Of a stretch of DNA of 64,000 bases, positions 12,231 through 23,631 are shown in pieces. The DNA is from Polyporus tsugae (lineage: Eukaryota > Basidiomycota > Agaricomycetes > Polyporales > Polyporaceae). Within the stretch, counting starts at the first letter, position 1. Each line of letters begins with the position of its first letter. The notes under the pieces are model-generated. The model had not been told where the DNA came from. It saw nothing but the letters and a program-made list of their open reading frames with translations, and searched no databases. The translations under genes were made by a program, and so were the position numbers. The stretch is from NCBI GenBank assembly GCA_024305745.1, contig JAHRBS010000013.1:1860001-1924000 (forward strand), in the 5' to 3' direction.

Positions 12231-12748
12231 ATGTTCACCTCGTCACTCCGGCCCAGTCCCTTGCCAAGGAAACTGCGTCCTTGGGCCAGGAGTGCCAGCA
12301 GAAAGTCAAGTCCATGGCCAGAGATACAGGGCGCTGCCGGTGACCAGCCCAAGGTCAGGACATGGGTCGCTCCCGTGTCGCGAATAGCGAACTTCCTCAT
12401 TGTGCCTAGTGAGTGTCCTGCTGGCATACTACTACTGCTAGCGGACATGTCCTGATACCTCCCTCTTAGCTGCGATCCTCTACGCCGTCTTTTATGCCGA
12501 CTTTGGGGATCATGAACATGTGTTCTCGCCGGTATGTTCGCCCTTCCGCCGTCCTTCCTCTTCGCCACCTGACATTTCGCGTCAAGCCGAGGCGCTGGCT
12601 AGAGGCACAGAAAGCGGCCTTCTTTTCCCTCTCTCCTGAGGAACAAAAGCTTGCTGGCGCGGATACGGCCAAGTCCGAGCCTGCCGCCGTCCAAGGTTCA
12701 GGACTTCCTCAGTGGTACGCACTACGTCCCACATCGCGAAGCAGCTGA
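12231..12748 (+). CDS. Small conserved-looking protein, possible mitochondrial membrane protein
   Basis: Exons 12231-12408, 12470-12531 and 12587-12748 join in phase to 133 residues. The N-terminus is rich in Arg, Ser and Pro with almost no acidic residues (MFTSSLRPSPLPRKLRPWAR), as in mitochondrial presequences. A short hydrophobic segment follows (RIANFLIVPTAILYAVFYAD), then a polar tail, FGDHEHVFSPRRWLEAQKAA and FFSLSPEEQKLAGA. I do not recognise a characterised family. The exon structure and the coherent amphipathic tail look like a real small basidiomycete protein. The last exon's 3' limit is uncertain because a GTACGC donor-like site occurs near 12715. It shares a 249 bp divergent promoter with the zinc-cluster gene. 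Confidence 0.55.
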
Positions 12749-14397
12749 CCGTAAACTGAGATGTTCGCCCTTCCTATCAGATTCCAGCACCTTTCGGCAT
12801 GCCATCATGATACACGAATATTTGGTATTTCCTGCGCCCAACCTAAGTAAAATGTTGGCGTCCGACCAGGTCCGGTCCGAGGTTACATGCCGGCTGGCGA
12901 ACGTGGGAAGATCTTCCTCGGGCCTAGTTTCGTCAGATCCGGAGCTGGAAACGACCTTGCTCGACACCGCATCTTTATTTCCTCAGCCGGCAGCTACTTA
13001 TGGCATGCGGCCCCCTTGCGGTGGGCTGCAGGGACTAGATGTCGTACGCATAGACTCAATCACCGAACGTACGTTCCCTCGGACTTGGGGGGAGGGGACT
13101 GAGCTTCCAGTGCCAGCACCTTCCCCCAGTCGACCTTCCCTGTCTCCGTTGGAGCATCGTACGTCACGCAGTCGGCCATTCAATCTAATCAAAAGGAATT
13201 TCGGGTGCATTCATTATGCAAAGTGCCGCGCCAGCGTTGATACAACGGTCATGGATTCATTCACATCCCTTGTGCCTTGCGTATTCGGTGACGCTTTACG
13301 GAAGTCACAGGATTGCTTTTGTCCACGGCCGTGAGTACCCGAGCCCCTCGGGAACGGAGACAGAAGAACACTGAAAGACGCTAGCGTGGGTCAGGACAGG
13401 GCAGGAACTCCGGTACGTGCGGTTCTAGTCCGTTCGCATCATCGCCAGAAGCCGAACGTGGTATTTTTGTTATCCCAGCATCTCGGGCACATTCGACGCC
13501 CTTCCGACTCCGTCCAACCCGTAACGTGACACATACCAAGAGAAAAGCCGTGTTTAATTGGGACGGGTTCCCTTCATCGTCCGTCAAATTGCCACGAGGC
13601 GCGTATCGACTTACGGTATGCGACGAGTCCTGGTCCGATTGCTCGGTGTGTGTCATGTCATATCTCCGACACCAATTCCGACACTCGCGGAAGTAATCCA
13701 CCACACGCGCCCAACATCAGGCATGCCCCTGGTGGTTAAACGTTAAATAGTTACAACCTCCCGAGCCGTTTCCAAAAGAGTATTTTGCGTGATCAACCCG
13801 AATTTGTTCAAGTGAAATGCATGGAGGGGCAATCGATTCGGATTAATCCTCCATGTAGTATCGAGCACCCTACAAACGGTGAATCCCCGCTCGTATTCAA
13901 GTCCATCGACCGAACGTCTCGGGCTTGAGGACGCACCAGTGGGTGTTTTGTCCCTTGCATTGTGGTTTGAGCGAAGCTGACCGGGGATTGGACGGCAGGG
14001 ATTGGACAACAATCCCTTCACCATGATTGGCTACTGTCCTGCCAAAACAGGCAATCATAGTATATAACGCTGCACTGCTTTGCTTCGAATTTTCGCACTT
14101 GGTGGACAACGCAGGCGTCCCAGTCCATAACAACCGAGGTTCAGCTATCGCCTGGGTTATTTTGGAATTCGCAGTCTATGCCTCAAGAGCCCGTGCGTAG
14201 CCGCCAGAGCGACTAAGTCGGCGCGTACCCCACTCTGACACTGGATTACGGTGACTCACGGGATGGGATGTCGGAACGTTACGGACCTCCCTGCGTGCCA
14301 CAGTTATATAGCCACGGCGCCCCACCGCCCTTGTTTTTCTCCATACACCCCCTCACCACCAACCCAGTACCACTAGTCTTCGACATTCTCATATACC
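12749..14397. other. Intergenic region upstream of alternative oxidase
   Basis: About 1.65 kb. One long open frame (12651-13334) begins at a TTG, overlaps the preceding gene and has no domain-like content. A TATA-like AGTATATAACG sits near 14058. The only feature I can support is the AOX TATA box listed separately. Confidence 0.5.
14305..14311 (+). promoter_or_regulatory. TATA box of the alternative oxidase gene
   Basis: TATATAG lies 87 bp upstream of the AOX ATG and is followed about 25-35 bp downstream by a pyrimidine-rich tract (TTGTTTTTCTCC), the usual fungal initiation context. AOX genes are commonly inducible, and a TATA box fits that. Confidence 0.6.
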
Positions 14398-16147
14398 ATG
14401 CACGCCCTACCCTCACCTCACCGTGCCATGGCTCGCATGCTGCCCATGACAGCCCGGGCGCTACCTGTACGCCGGGCCCTCTTCACCCCATGCATCGCCT
14501 CCTCCACACTCTATTCCAGGCGTCCGTTTATGTCCTCATCCACGAGGCATGACCAGAACGTCCTGGAGGTCAAGAAGACGGATGAGAAATCCTACCTCGG
14601 CCCTGGCGCCGAAGGCCCCCATATCAGTACGTATATCATGTCGACCCTAATACACACTGGATGTGGTCCTGTATGCGGTCGCTGATACTCCGCGTTGCTT
14701 CTGTCAGAGGACCTGCCCACAAAGACACTGATTTCCGTCACCCCCACTACCGAGGAGGTCCGTGGCGATTGGGTGCTCTTCCATCCGGTGTACACCCCCG
14801 AGGAGCTTCGTTCCGTCGAGGTGTGAAGTGCGGAACTTTCTCATACGTTCCAGAGTCTAACATGCCGTCACACATGGCTTCTAGGTGCTGTTCAGGGAGT
14901 CAACGACGTTCTCCGACAGAGTTGCCCACTTATTCGTAAAAATAGCAAGGTCAGCGTGGTCTATTCGACCCTGCATCCGTACTCACTGACTCGATTGGTA
15001 CGTAGATGGGGCTTCGACGTCGCCTCTGGATACAAGCACAAGCCTCTCCCCCCTAATGCCGCTTCCATGTCCCTCGAGGAACTCCGCAAAGACGGTTACC
15101 TAATGGACGAAACTCAGTGGCTCAGGGTACGTTCCATATACCCTTCCATATACGGCTGTGAGCCCGACTGATTGGTGCCCGCCTCCGGCTAATAGCGCAT
15201 CCTATTCCTCGAGAGCATCGCGGCTGTGCCTGGAATGGTGGCAGCGGCCCTACGTCACCTCCGTAGCCTACGTCTCATGGTACGTCCGCACTTCCCTCCT
15301 CGGAAGCTTATCGTACCAGGCGCGCCTGACCAACGCAATCCGCTCGCGATCGTGTAGCGACGGGACCAAGGCTGGATCCATACCCTGCTCGAGGAGGCGG
15401 AGAACGAGCGGATGCACCTCATGACCTTCATGACGCTCAAGAAACCGTCTAGGTTCTTCCGTGCGATGGTCCTCGCCGCGCAAGGCGTCTTCTACAACGC
15501 GTTTTGTAAGTCCGCCTACCATATCGCGCAAGGTTCGCTGCACTCACGCGCGCCCGCAGTCCTCTGCTACATGGTATCGCCGAGCACCTGCCACCGCTTC
15601 GTCGGCCACCTCGAAGAAGAAGCGGTCCTCACCTACACCCGGTGCATCAAGGAGATAGAGGCCGGTCGCCTCCCCGCATGGTACGTCGCTCCAGGTTTTT
15701 CGATTGCCACCATCCCCCTTTCCAAAAATACTGCTGCGCGCCTGAAACTCCGTGCTAACGTTCGCCTGAAACTCCAAGGTCCGACCTCCCCGCCCCGGAG
15801 ATCGCGAAGGACTACTGGCGCCTCGGGCCCGACGCGAAGTTCATCGACGTCGTCTACGCGGTGCGCAGCGACGAGTCCACGCACCGGTTCGTGAACCACA
15901 GCCTCGCGAGCCTCAAGTACGAGTCGGACATCAACCCGTTCGCGCTCGAGGAGCCTGACATGACGACCAAGGGCTCGCGCATCTGGTAAGCTCCGGTGCG
16001 GCATCATCCTATCGGACGGCTGTGCTAACAGGCTGATCGTTCGTCTGTTTGCCTCGCGTGTGGCATAGCTTCGAGCGCGACGAGTCGGCGAAGTTCGCTG
16101 AGGACGCGCACAAGCAGATGACCGACAGGCGTGGGGAGGCGACCTAA
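14398..16147 (+). CDS. AOX1: Mitochondrial alternative oxidase
   Basis: Nine exons (14398-14626, 14708-14820, 14885-14949, 15006-15126, 15196-15279, 15358-15505, 15560-15680, 15779-15985, 16069-16147) join in phase to 388 residues. The enzyme is the non-proton-pumping ubiquinol:oxygen oxidoreductase on the matrix face of the inner membrane, bypassing complexes III and IV. The di-iron ligands are visible as [37 protein letters not shown] and [12 protein letters not shown]. The N-terminus is Arg/Ser-rich with no acidic residues ([20 protein letters not shown]), fitting a presequence. The conserved block [16 protein letters not shown] precedes the helical core. The product ends TDRRGEAT. It is convergent with the alpha/beta hydrolase gene. 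The model is secure because every junction restores known family sequence. Confidence 0.96.
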
Positions 16148-16557
16148 AGAGTCTGGCTGCTCATCGCGCCTTACGAGACTTGACATTTGGCGTGAGGATG
16201 ACACTCGTGCTGCAGGTTGCGAGTTCCCCGTAGACCGGTCTCGCAAAATTTCAGCACAGGCGCGATTTCGAAGTGGCATAGGCGTCTGGAAGGATTGTTT
16301 TTTTTTGCCATGGGTATTTATTTTATGGCCTCGTATCATCCTATAATCCCCCCTCAGTTACTGTACTCATAGCCAATTCTCAACCAATCATAGAGGTTTC
16401 GAATGTTTCGACATATATCAAAGTCACCCACTTCTGTACAGGTCAAAGCCTACGGAATGTGTAGTTGAGAAACCAATGGTATCTTGCCGTATATGTAATC
16501 GTTGAGACTTCTCGTAGCGCAGTGCAGTGACTGCGGCCGCTGGAATTGCCTGCACAT
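16148..16557. other. Convergent 3' spacer
   Basis: 410 bp between the AOX and hydrolase stop codons, including a T-run near 16300 and AT-rich DNA suited to 3' end formation. No gene seen. Confidence 0.6.
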
Positions 16558-18083
16558 TCACATTCGCGCCTTCTGGGCGCTGGACATCCCAGCGAGGATC
16601 TCAGCAAGGGCGTTAGCGACACCGATCGGGTTCTCTTGGACAACCTGATGATGCATGTAAGTATAGCAGGCTCTTCTTCTGCATGGAAACAGCCTACAAA
16701 GTGTCCGGCATCGGAAACCGTTCGGACAGACACAAACGTAAGTGCCTTCTGGATGGACTCATACGCCCACTCAGGACTTTTCATGAAGTCAGTCATCTTT
16801 GCTGAAGAGGGGAACAAAACGGAACACGCACATCAGGTCAACCCGTTCTGCCAGAACAAGATGCATTGGGACAGTCGAGTTGACATGGGCCGCAAGGTGA
16901 GCCACCGCTTGGATGTGCAGCTCTCCATGTTCATATTGCGACCATTCTTGCTTCGCACTGCAACACAACGTTACTTTGTTCGATCCCGCATTCGTGTCTT
17001 TCGTCGTCACGTCTCTCAGGGCATGTTGCTAGAACAAATGGAGGGTGAGGACATGGCATGCAAGAACGGCGAACCGGACGATCTCACCGCCCATAAGTCG
17101 AGGGCTCGAGAGTCCCACAATTGCCAGGGTATCTTCTTGGCAAAGAACGCCCGCGCCTTCTCGCGGTCGGGCCAGAAGGCCCTTCTAGTGGAGAGCGACT
17201 TGATCATGAAGTCGACGGCCATCTGGCGCTCCTCCTGGTTCTCGAGGTACGCCTCCCTCTCGGCGATCGAGGGCTCTACGAGTATGATGGCCTTGTATGG
17301 TATAGCTGGGAATCCATCGCTGCTGCAGGTGTAGCCCCTACAGCACGACACACCCCACATATTCACATCTTTCGTCACTCCCGGGGTATCGTCGGACTCA
17401 CGTTAGACAGGACCCTGCTGAGTGCCCGATAGCGACGAGGTTGTGGCCTTCTAGTCTGCCTGACGCAACAAAGGCTTTGACGCCGTCCGCCCAGTCCTCT
17501 ATAGCTGACGAGAGGCTATCAGGCGCAGTCGGATTGGCTGCTTAGAACGTGGAGCACTCACAAACGACATTCTCGTCGCTCAACACGTCCGCATTGACCA
17601 CGGCCGCCTCGCCAACGTTCTGCATGTCGAAGGACCATGCTTCACGCACGAGACACGCGCCTGTTCCGTCGTTGAACTGGAAGAGGCGTTCGATCGTGGG
17701 CTCCCATACTTCCTTATCTGCGAGTCGTCCACCAGACGTCGTCCGTTAGCGAGGAGTAGTCTGGGACAGTTACGCAAGGCCTTACGTGACCCAGTGCAGT
17801 GGTAGAAGAGCAGAGTGGGTCCGACAGGGTTGGAATTATCGGGTAAGTAGCGCTTCGCGACGAGTTTGAGCTCCCCTGGACCCTTGTGTCGGCGGTGAGG
17901 AAATATCACAGTAGACGTCTGCACTGGCATCTCGTCGTCACGTTGGATCTGGTATGCTGAGGATCAAGCCAGGCATTACGGTTTTGTGTTTTTGCACTCA
18001 CCCTGTTTCAGATGGGGAGGTGTGAAAAAGGGCTCTGGGATTACGCGGCTGGTCGCCGCTGCTGGACGACTGGTGGAGGCCAT
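16558..18083 (-). CDS. Alpha/beta-hydrolase fold protein, possibly peroxisomal (LPX1-like)
   Basis: The minus-strand gene starts MASTSRPAAATSRVIPEPFF at 18083, the first ATG in frame. Successive exons read VGPTLLFYHCTGSHKEVWEP (oxyanion-hole strand region), SIEDWADGVKAFVASGRLEG, then the nucleophile elbow LVAIGHSAGS (GxSxG), a lid-like AFFAKKIPWQLWDSRALDLW, and TVSDAGHFVVQENPIGVANA supplying the catalytic His. The C-terminal tripeptide is ARM, close to a PTS1 signal. Family members hydrolyse lipid or other esters; the substrate is unknown. One junction near 16803-16848 has no textbook GT-AG solution: a GTTGAC...CAAAG intron of 46 nt is the best fit, so a small indel or model error is possible there. 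It is divergent from the 2OG oxygenase (417 bp). Confidence 0.8.
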
Positions 18084-18500
18084 GTCGGGTAGGTCCTGGT
18101 GATGCTGCCAAACAGGACGTCGGAGTCCGATCGCTGACTCCGACTGAGCTTGGGTCCGAAGCGCCAACCCAATCCGGCCCACGGCGGGAATTGCTTTATT
18201 AGTAGGGGGCCATGTGCTGTGACTTGCTCACTGACCAGCTCTTCCAGTGTCCACCTATCTCAGTGCTGCCTCAATATCAGAGCCTCGATGCCAGACGGTG
18301 CTGCCTCAGGGAGCAGGGGATCGTGCGACTAGATAGCTTGGTAAGCTTAGGACCAAGGAGACGAAATTCAATATAGTAGCTCCCGGACTCCCAACTCGGC
18401 AGTTACACCTCATCCGCTCTCCTGTCCCGGGCAAAGTTTAAGTTACTTAATCCCGCAGGTGTCCATCAGCGCCTAGATACCTAGCTCTACGCCTCGCAAG
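18084..18500. promoter_or_regulatory. Divergent promoter between hydrolase and 2OG oxygenase
   Basis: A 417 bp spacer separates two oppositely transcribed metabolic genes, so it must contain both core promoters. No clear TATA box or operator stands out. Co-regulation is inference from position only. Confidence 0.45.
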
Positions 18501-20055
18501 ATGTCAACTGTGCTTCTCGGAGATGCCGACGGTATCTCTGTCATCGACTTCAAGCCTTTCCTCGACGGATCCGCCAAAGAGGATGTAGCTAAAGCCATCC
18601 TCGATTCGTTCAAGCGTGTCGGATTTGTGTACCTCGTGAACCACGGTATCCCGCCCGAGAAGTCGAAGGCGATGTTCGAGTGGGTGCGTCATCGAAATGG
18701 GTCACTAGCTGCATGATTGCTGTACTCACAATGAGGTTCGAATTCACAGTCAAAGCGCTTCTTCGCTCTTCCTATGGATAAGAAGCAGCTTGCGCCCCAT
18801 CCCCCTTCCGGGACTCATCATAGGGGCAAGTCTGAGCTTATGCCAAGTAGCGTGGGGTTCCCTGCTAATGGTGATATCCAGGTTACTCCGCACCGGGTGT
18901 CGAGAAAGTGACGCAGGTCTACGACAAAGAAGTCGTTGCGGATGCCCGTGCTAAGGCCCCCGACATGAAGGAAAACTTCGAGTGCGGCTGGGAAGAGAAC
19001 GCGGGTATGCCGAATATTTGGCTTCCTGAGGATGTCCTGCCGGGCTTCAGGAAAGCGTGCATGGACTTCTATTGGGTCCGTTGTCTACCTCATGCGCTCC
19101 TGGCATACCAAGTCTGAAAACACAATTGTTCGCAGACTTGCCACGAGACTGAGCTGCAAATCCTCAGGGCGATTACTGTTGCTCTTGGTATCTCCGAGGA
19201 CTATCTCGTGAAGTATCACCACGCGCACGACAACCAGCTTCGGTTGCTGCACTACCCAAGGTCCGCGTCACGGATCTTGTTCAGCTGTTCGGTCCTAACC
19301 CTGAGGTTCACCCGATTCCCGCATTTAGCGTCCCGGCGAAGGACCTCGAGGATGAGAAGATCACACGGATCGACGCTCATTCCGACTTCGCGTCGATCAC
19401 TCTCCTACTCCAGGACGATGTCGGAGGACTCGAAGTTGAGATTTCCGGGAAGCCAGGGCAATTCATGGTACGCAAACTTCATCTTGACCTTATTCCAACC
19501 ACTCTCGACTGATCGCTCGAATACGGTGCAGAGTGCTCCCCCCATTGACGGCGCCCTCATCGTGAACGCCGGTGACTTCATGATGCGATGTGAGCACGCA
19601 TATACCTACCTACCATGTTTAACAATCCCACCTTCTGACCGCGTTGTTGGCGAAAAGGGTCGAACGATGTCATCAAGAGCACCATGCACCGCGTCCGAGC
19701 CCCTCCGAACGCTAAAGTCGTCGACGGCATGATTCCCTCCCGGTACTCCATCCCATACGTACGTGCTATCCTTCCCCTCCTCCTTTCCTACTGTTGATAC
19801 GCGCTTCCATCCTGCAGTTCTGCAGTCCCGTGAGTCCCCCATCAATCTTGAGATTGAGGCATGTGGCTGACGGTCTGCTAGGAGTTCTCTGAGGTGGTCA
19901 AGTGTCTCCCCGGAACATTTTCAGACGAGAACCCGCCGAAATACGAGCCCATTTCTGTAAGTGGTCCGTAGTTTGACTGTCCTCGTTCGTCTTGCTGAGT
20001 ATTTGTCCCGCAGGTTCAGCAGTATATACTGCAGCGCCTCGCAGCAAATTACTGA
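18501..20055 (+). CDS. IPNS-like 2-oxoglutarate/Fe(II)-dependent oxygenase
   Basis: Ten exons (18501-18683, 18750-18825, 18882-19075, 19136-19260, 19329-19467, 19532-19589, 19658-19758, 19818-19829, 19882-19956, 20014-20055) give 334 residues. The DIOX_N half reads SVIDFKPFLDGSAKEDVAKA then FVYLVNHGIPPEKSKAMFEW. The catalytic jelly roll has HxD in TRIDAHSDFASITLLLQDD, the distal His in VIKSTMHRVRAPP, and the 2-oxoglutarate Arg-x-Ser in PSRYSIPYF. The enzyme is a soluble oxidase or hydroxylase; the substrate cannot be deduced. Relatives act in flavonoid-like, gibberellin-like and beta-lactam-like chemistry as well as nucleobase oxidation. Two oddities: intron 2 is a GC-AG intron (GCAAGT donor at 18826), and exon 8 is only 12 nt, encoding FCSP. 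Confidence 0.9.
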
Positions 20056-20978
20056 TCATGAGATGCCGTGAGCATGGCGGATACTCGTGACCCCGATTTT
20101 TCAATCGTGTTCCATCCTTTGTCTGCTGCCTCTGTAGTTGTCCCTACCTCCTTATGTATATCAAATGCTCTTGTGTAGTTTAGGTAGACAATACAAAAAG
20201 CTTGTACAACACTCCCATAAGGTCAAAGATGCAGTCAAACATACACCTCATACTGAACGAAGTCAGCGACTATGTTTACGTTCCGTCACAGGCAAATGTC
20301 TACTCTATAGCTAACGGCCCCGTCCTAGCGCTGTACGAGATGTCAACGATGGAACAAAGGCCGCACGAGAGGTGCTACGCATAAGTACATCAGCAGGCTA
20401 CACGGTCGAAGCAATATCTGCAATCATTCGCCCCGAGGTCCGAAGAGAGATGTAGAAGATGGAGATAAAAGATCCGAGGGAGAGATCCTACAAATTCCAG
20501 AGAGCAAGACATCGATATAGCTGCTACGTCTGAGGTGACAACGAACATTTTCAAAGTACAATAGACACGATGAGATGGAGGGGGGAGCGGTCTAAGAAGT
20601 ACGTACACCAATGTACACGGAATATGATACAGAATAAATCAGCCCAGCTCGAGCCGCGGAAGACTTGGATGGCGTGGGGCGCGCCGGGGATGCGTCGCAC
20701 GCGAGCCGGACTTGGGGTATTGGTATCTAGACGACGACCACTCTTCCTGTGGGCCGCATATAGCAACGAGAACCGAGAGCAATTAACAAGACAGCATGGA
20801 TGCAACTTGAAGCTTGAAGGGGGAACGGTGGGGGGTTGAATTACACTAGATGGGGACATGCGCGGGGAGATGCAGGCGTTACAATGGATGGTGTGGTCGA
20901 GTCATGAAACAAGAAGTTGAACAGAATGGCAGAAAAGATATACGTGGGAGCGTGGGCGGGCCGAAGCTGTCCCTCGAT
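20056..20978. other. Convergent spacer of 923 bp, no gene seen
   Basis: The stretch lies between the oxygenase stop (+) and amidohydrolase stop (-). It contains AT-rich 3' UTR-like DNA to about 20600 and then ordinary sequence. Short ORFs on both strands lack domain content. Confidence 0.5.
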
Positions 20979-22911
20979 CTACTCTGGAGGGATCGGATCC
21001 GGGGATGGCGTTTTTTGTGGTAAGATCCAGCTCTGCTGGACCCGGCGCGCGACCATAACGCCATGTCGGATGGTCGTGCGTGAGAAGGACGGGTTGAGGG
21101 CGGCCGAGTGGAGCGAGTCGTTGTCGTGCAACAGCACAAAGTCGGCGACCATGCCCGGCGCCGGCGTGAGCGATAGGGTCGGCGAGCCTTTGTGGAAGCC
21201 TCCGATGGCGAGCCGGGAGTTGATCGTGACGGATTCCTGCGGTAGTCATGAGCATCACGGCATGGGCGGGAAGGCTGTTTGACAGCCGGAAGGTAGCCGA
21301 CCGGAGTACAATACTCACCACCAGCATTCGACAATCGATCTTGGTCCCGGCTTGGAAGACCGCGACGCCGAGCGGACAAAGCCCGAGGGGATCGACAGGG
21401 CCCTGGGGCGTGAACGCGTTCTCGACATTATTCACCGACATCGCGACGCGCAAGCCGTGCTCGGTCGCGACTTTGGGGACATTGAGGGTGCCACGGGGAG
21501 CGAAGTCCAGGCCCCGACCCATCATGTACAGATCGCTTGGAGGGAGGCCGACCAAAGTCAGCGGAAGCCGTTCATCGATGAGCGCCGCCCGCAGAGCGGC
21601 CCACTCCTCCGGCGAGAAGAGCGTGAGCCGAGTAGCATGGCCGACGCAGACGTGGCAGCTGGCGCGCCACCGTCCGGACTGGATCCGCTGCCGGAGCTGC
21701 TCGAGAACATACCAGATCAGCGGCTCCGACGAGGGCTCGAGGTTGTAGTCGAGATGGAAGTCGACATGAATGCCGGCCTCGAAGGCGAGGTCGAAGATGA
21801 GCTCGATGTTGCGCTTCGCGTGCGAGATGCTGTGCTCGACGTAGGGCGCGGACCCAACAGCCTCGATCCCATGTCGCCGGATCGCGTTCTGGAGGAGGAC
21901 GTAGTTGAGCCCCGGCCGGTCGTCGTTCGCCGACGCGAAGAACGGCTCTTGGGCGAAAGCTGACGTGTAGAACCCATTAACCACGACGGACGAGAGAGAG
22001 ATGAGACGGGTGCTTCACCTGCGATCTGGACGTGGCAGATGTCCCTGAATAGCTTCCGGAGACGGAGCCCCGCGTCGATGCACGCAAAGTGCACCGTCTC
22101 GTCGACCTCGACGTGGGCGCGCATGAGCGTCACCCCGCACTCGATGCTCTGCGAGATCAGCTTCCGGCCTCGATCGTAGAGATCCTCGAGATTGCATGCG
22201 AACCCGCTCTTCGCCTTCGCGGTTACCCGCAGGGCCTCTGAGAAGTTGCTGCGAGTCCCGACGATCCGCACACACGACAAATTGATATGTCAGCCCCGCG
22301 GCACGACGCTAAGACTACCTGGGACACGAAGCGATTACGTACCCAGTAACGAGCTCGTCGCATTGGTCGAGCAGGAAGCACTTGTCTAGGTGTATGTGTG
22401 CGTGCACGAGCCTGTGGGGTCAAGAAACGCATCGCGAGCTCGGTGTGAGTGCTACAGACGGCGGGATGGGCAGGGAGAATGAGACGGACGCTGGCAAAAG
22501 GATTCCCCGCCCCTGCGCGTCGAGCTCCGCATGGCTGCTGCTTCCTGGACGATCCCTTGGGCCCAACCCCGTCACCACCCCCGCCCCCGCCATGCGTGGG
22601 CTCGCGCTCCTTGTGGAGTAGAATTCGGGGTTGCGCGCGGGCGAGTCGTGCCCGCTGCTGCTGCTGACGCTCCTGGATCCGTTCGGGGTCGCGAGCTCGA
22701 TGCGGTCGACACGGCCGCCAACGCAGAAGACATTATAGAGCGGGTCGGCAAGCGTGGGATCGTCAGATTCGAACGGAAGATGGACGTTGCGGATCGCGAG
22801 TGTGGGGTAGTCTGCGGGGGTCGTCGAGCGGCGGTGGTGGGAGCTCGAGGAATGGGAGGAGAGGTGGCGCGGGGAGGGGTGCGCGGCGGGCATGTCGACG
22901 TCGACGTCCAT
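20979..22911 (-). CDS. CodA-like amidohydrolase (cytosine-deaminase family)
   Basis: Start MDVDVDMPAAHPSPRHLSSH at 22911, followed by a Ser-rich disordered head and NVHLPFESDDPTLADPLYNV. After an intron the metal site appears as ALVHAHIHLDKCFLLDQCDE (HxH), followed by SGFACNLEDLYDRGRKLISQ, MRAHVEVDETVHFACIDAG, IHVDFHLDYNLEPSSEPLIW, SCHVCVGHATRLTLFSPEEW, and MSVNNVENAFTPQGPVDPLG. These are the landmarks of the CodA branch (amidohydrolase TIM barrel, metal-dependent deamination or hydrolysis). Where CodA has His-Cys-Asp-Glu, this protein reads His-Leu-Asp-Tyr, so the usual catalytic Glu is not evident. Activity on cytosine is doubtful and the substrate is unknown. The C-terminal beta-sandwich ends DPIPPE. 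Transcription runs in the same direction as the large gene upstream of it. Confidence 0.85.
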
Positions 22912-23631
22912 AGTATGCTTGGTAGAATTGGAGGTGTCGCGGGGCGGGCGAAGGAGGAGGGGTATTTATGCGCGAATTTTTCCCCTCGCCCTCCCCGGTG
23001 AATCGTGATGTTTTGTTCGGGATCTCGGGCAAATTGGGGAGAGAGTGGTCGCTTGGTCGGGGCCACATGCCGCGGGCCACAGAGTCTGTGCCAGGTCTGT
23101 GCTGCTTCAGGCCTCAGGCTGCGCCCGCGAAGAGCCGACGGTGCGGATCGCCCTCGTCTTCTCGCCCCGGCTCAGGGTCTCTTCTCTTGCCTCTCCTGGC
23201 TACACACCGCTAGCGATCCCACCGGCTTTCGTCCCGAACTCGCTCCCATCTCGCCCCCCGGTCCGCAAACCGGAACGCTCCTTCCATTATCTCCACGACC
23301 GAGTACCAGACAAAAATTAGGCTATACGAGTAGACTTTCACATGGCCACGATGGCACAATGCGAGCGAACAGACTGGGAATATGCAAAGATCCGGCAGTT
23401 CGCGCCCAACAGAGCGCGAGACACGAGATACGAGATGACGAGAACGAAGGATGTGCCGTGCCGTGAGGTAGTGTGCGGGAAGATTAATGTCCGTGCGGGG
23501 ATAGAAACGAAACAGTATCAGTGGCCGATGAAGGGACGTGAGGGCGCAAGAGGAGTAGATGATCATGCAAGTGGAAGAAATCGCTCATGGGGCAAGGCCG
23601 CAGGCTAATCCGTACGCCCATCTCACATATC
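22912..23631. other. Intergenic, promoter side of the amidohydrolase
   Basis: 720 bp with pyrimidine/purine-skewed GC-rich DNA next to the amidohydrolase start and more AT-rich DNA near the 3' end of the upstream gene. No supportable ORF. Confidence 0.5.

Noticed and set aside
12651..13334. 227-residue open frame on +
   Set aside because: It starts at TTG, overlaps the last exon of the small gene at 12231, and has no domain-like composition or splice support.
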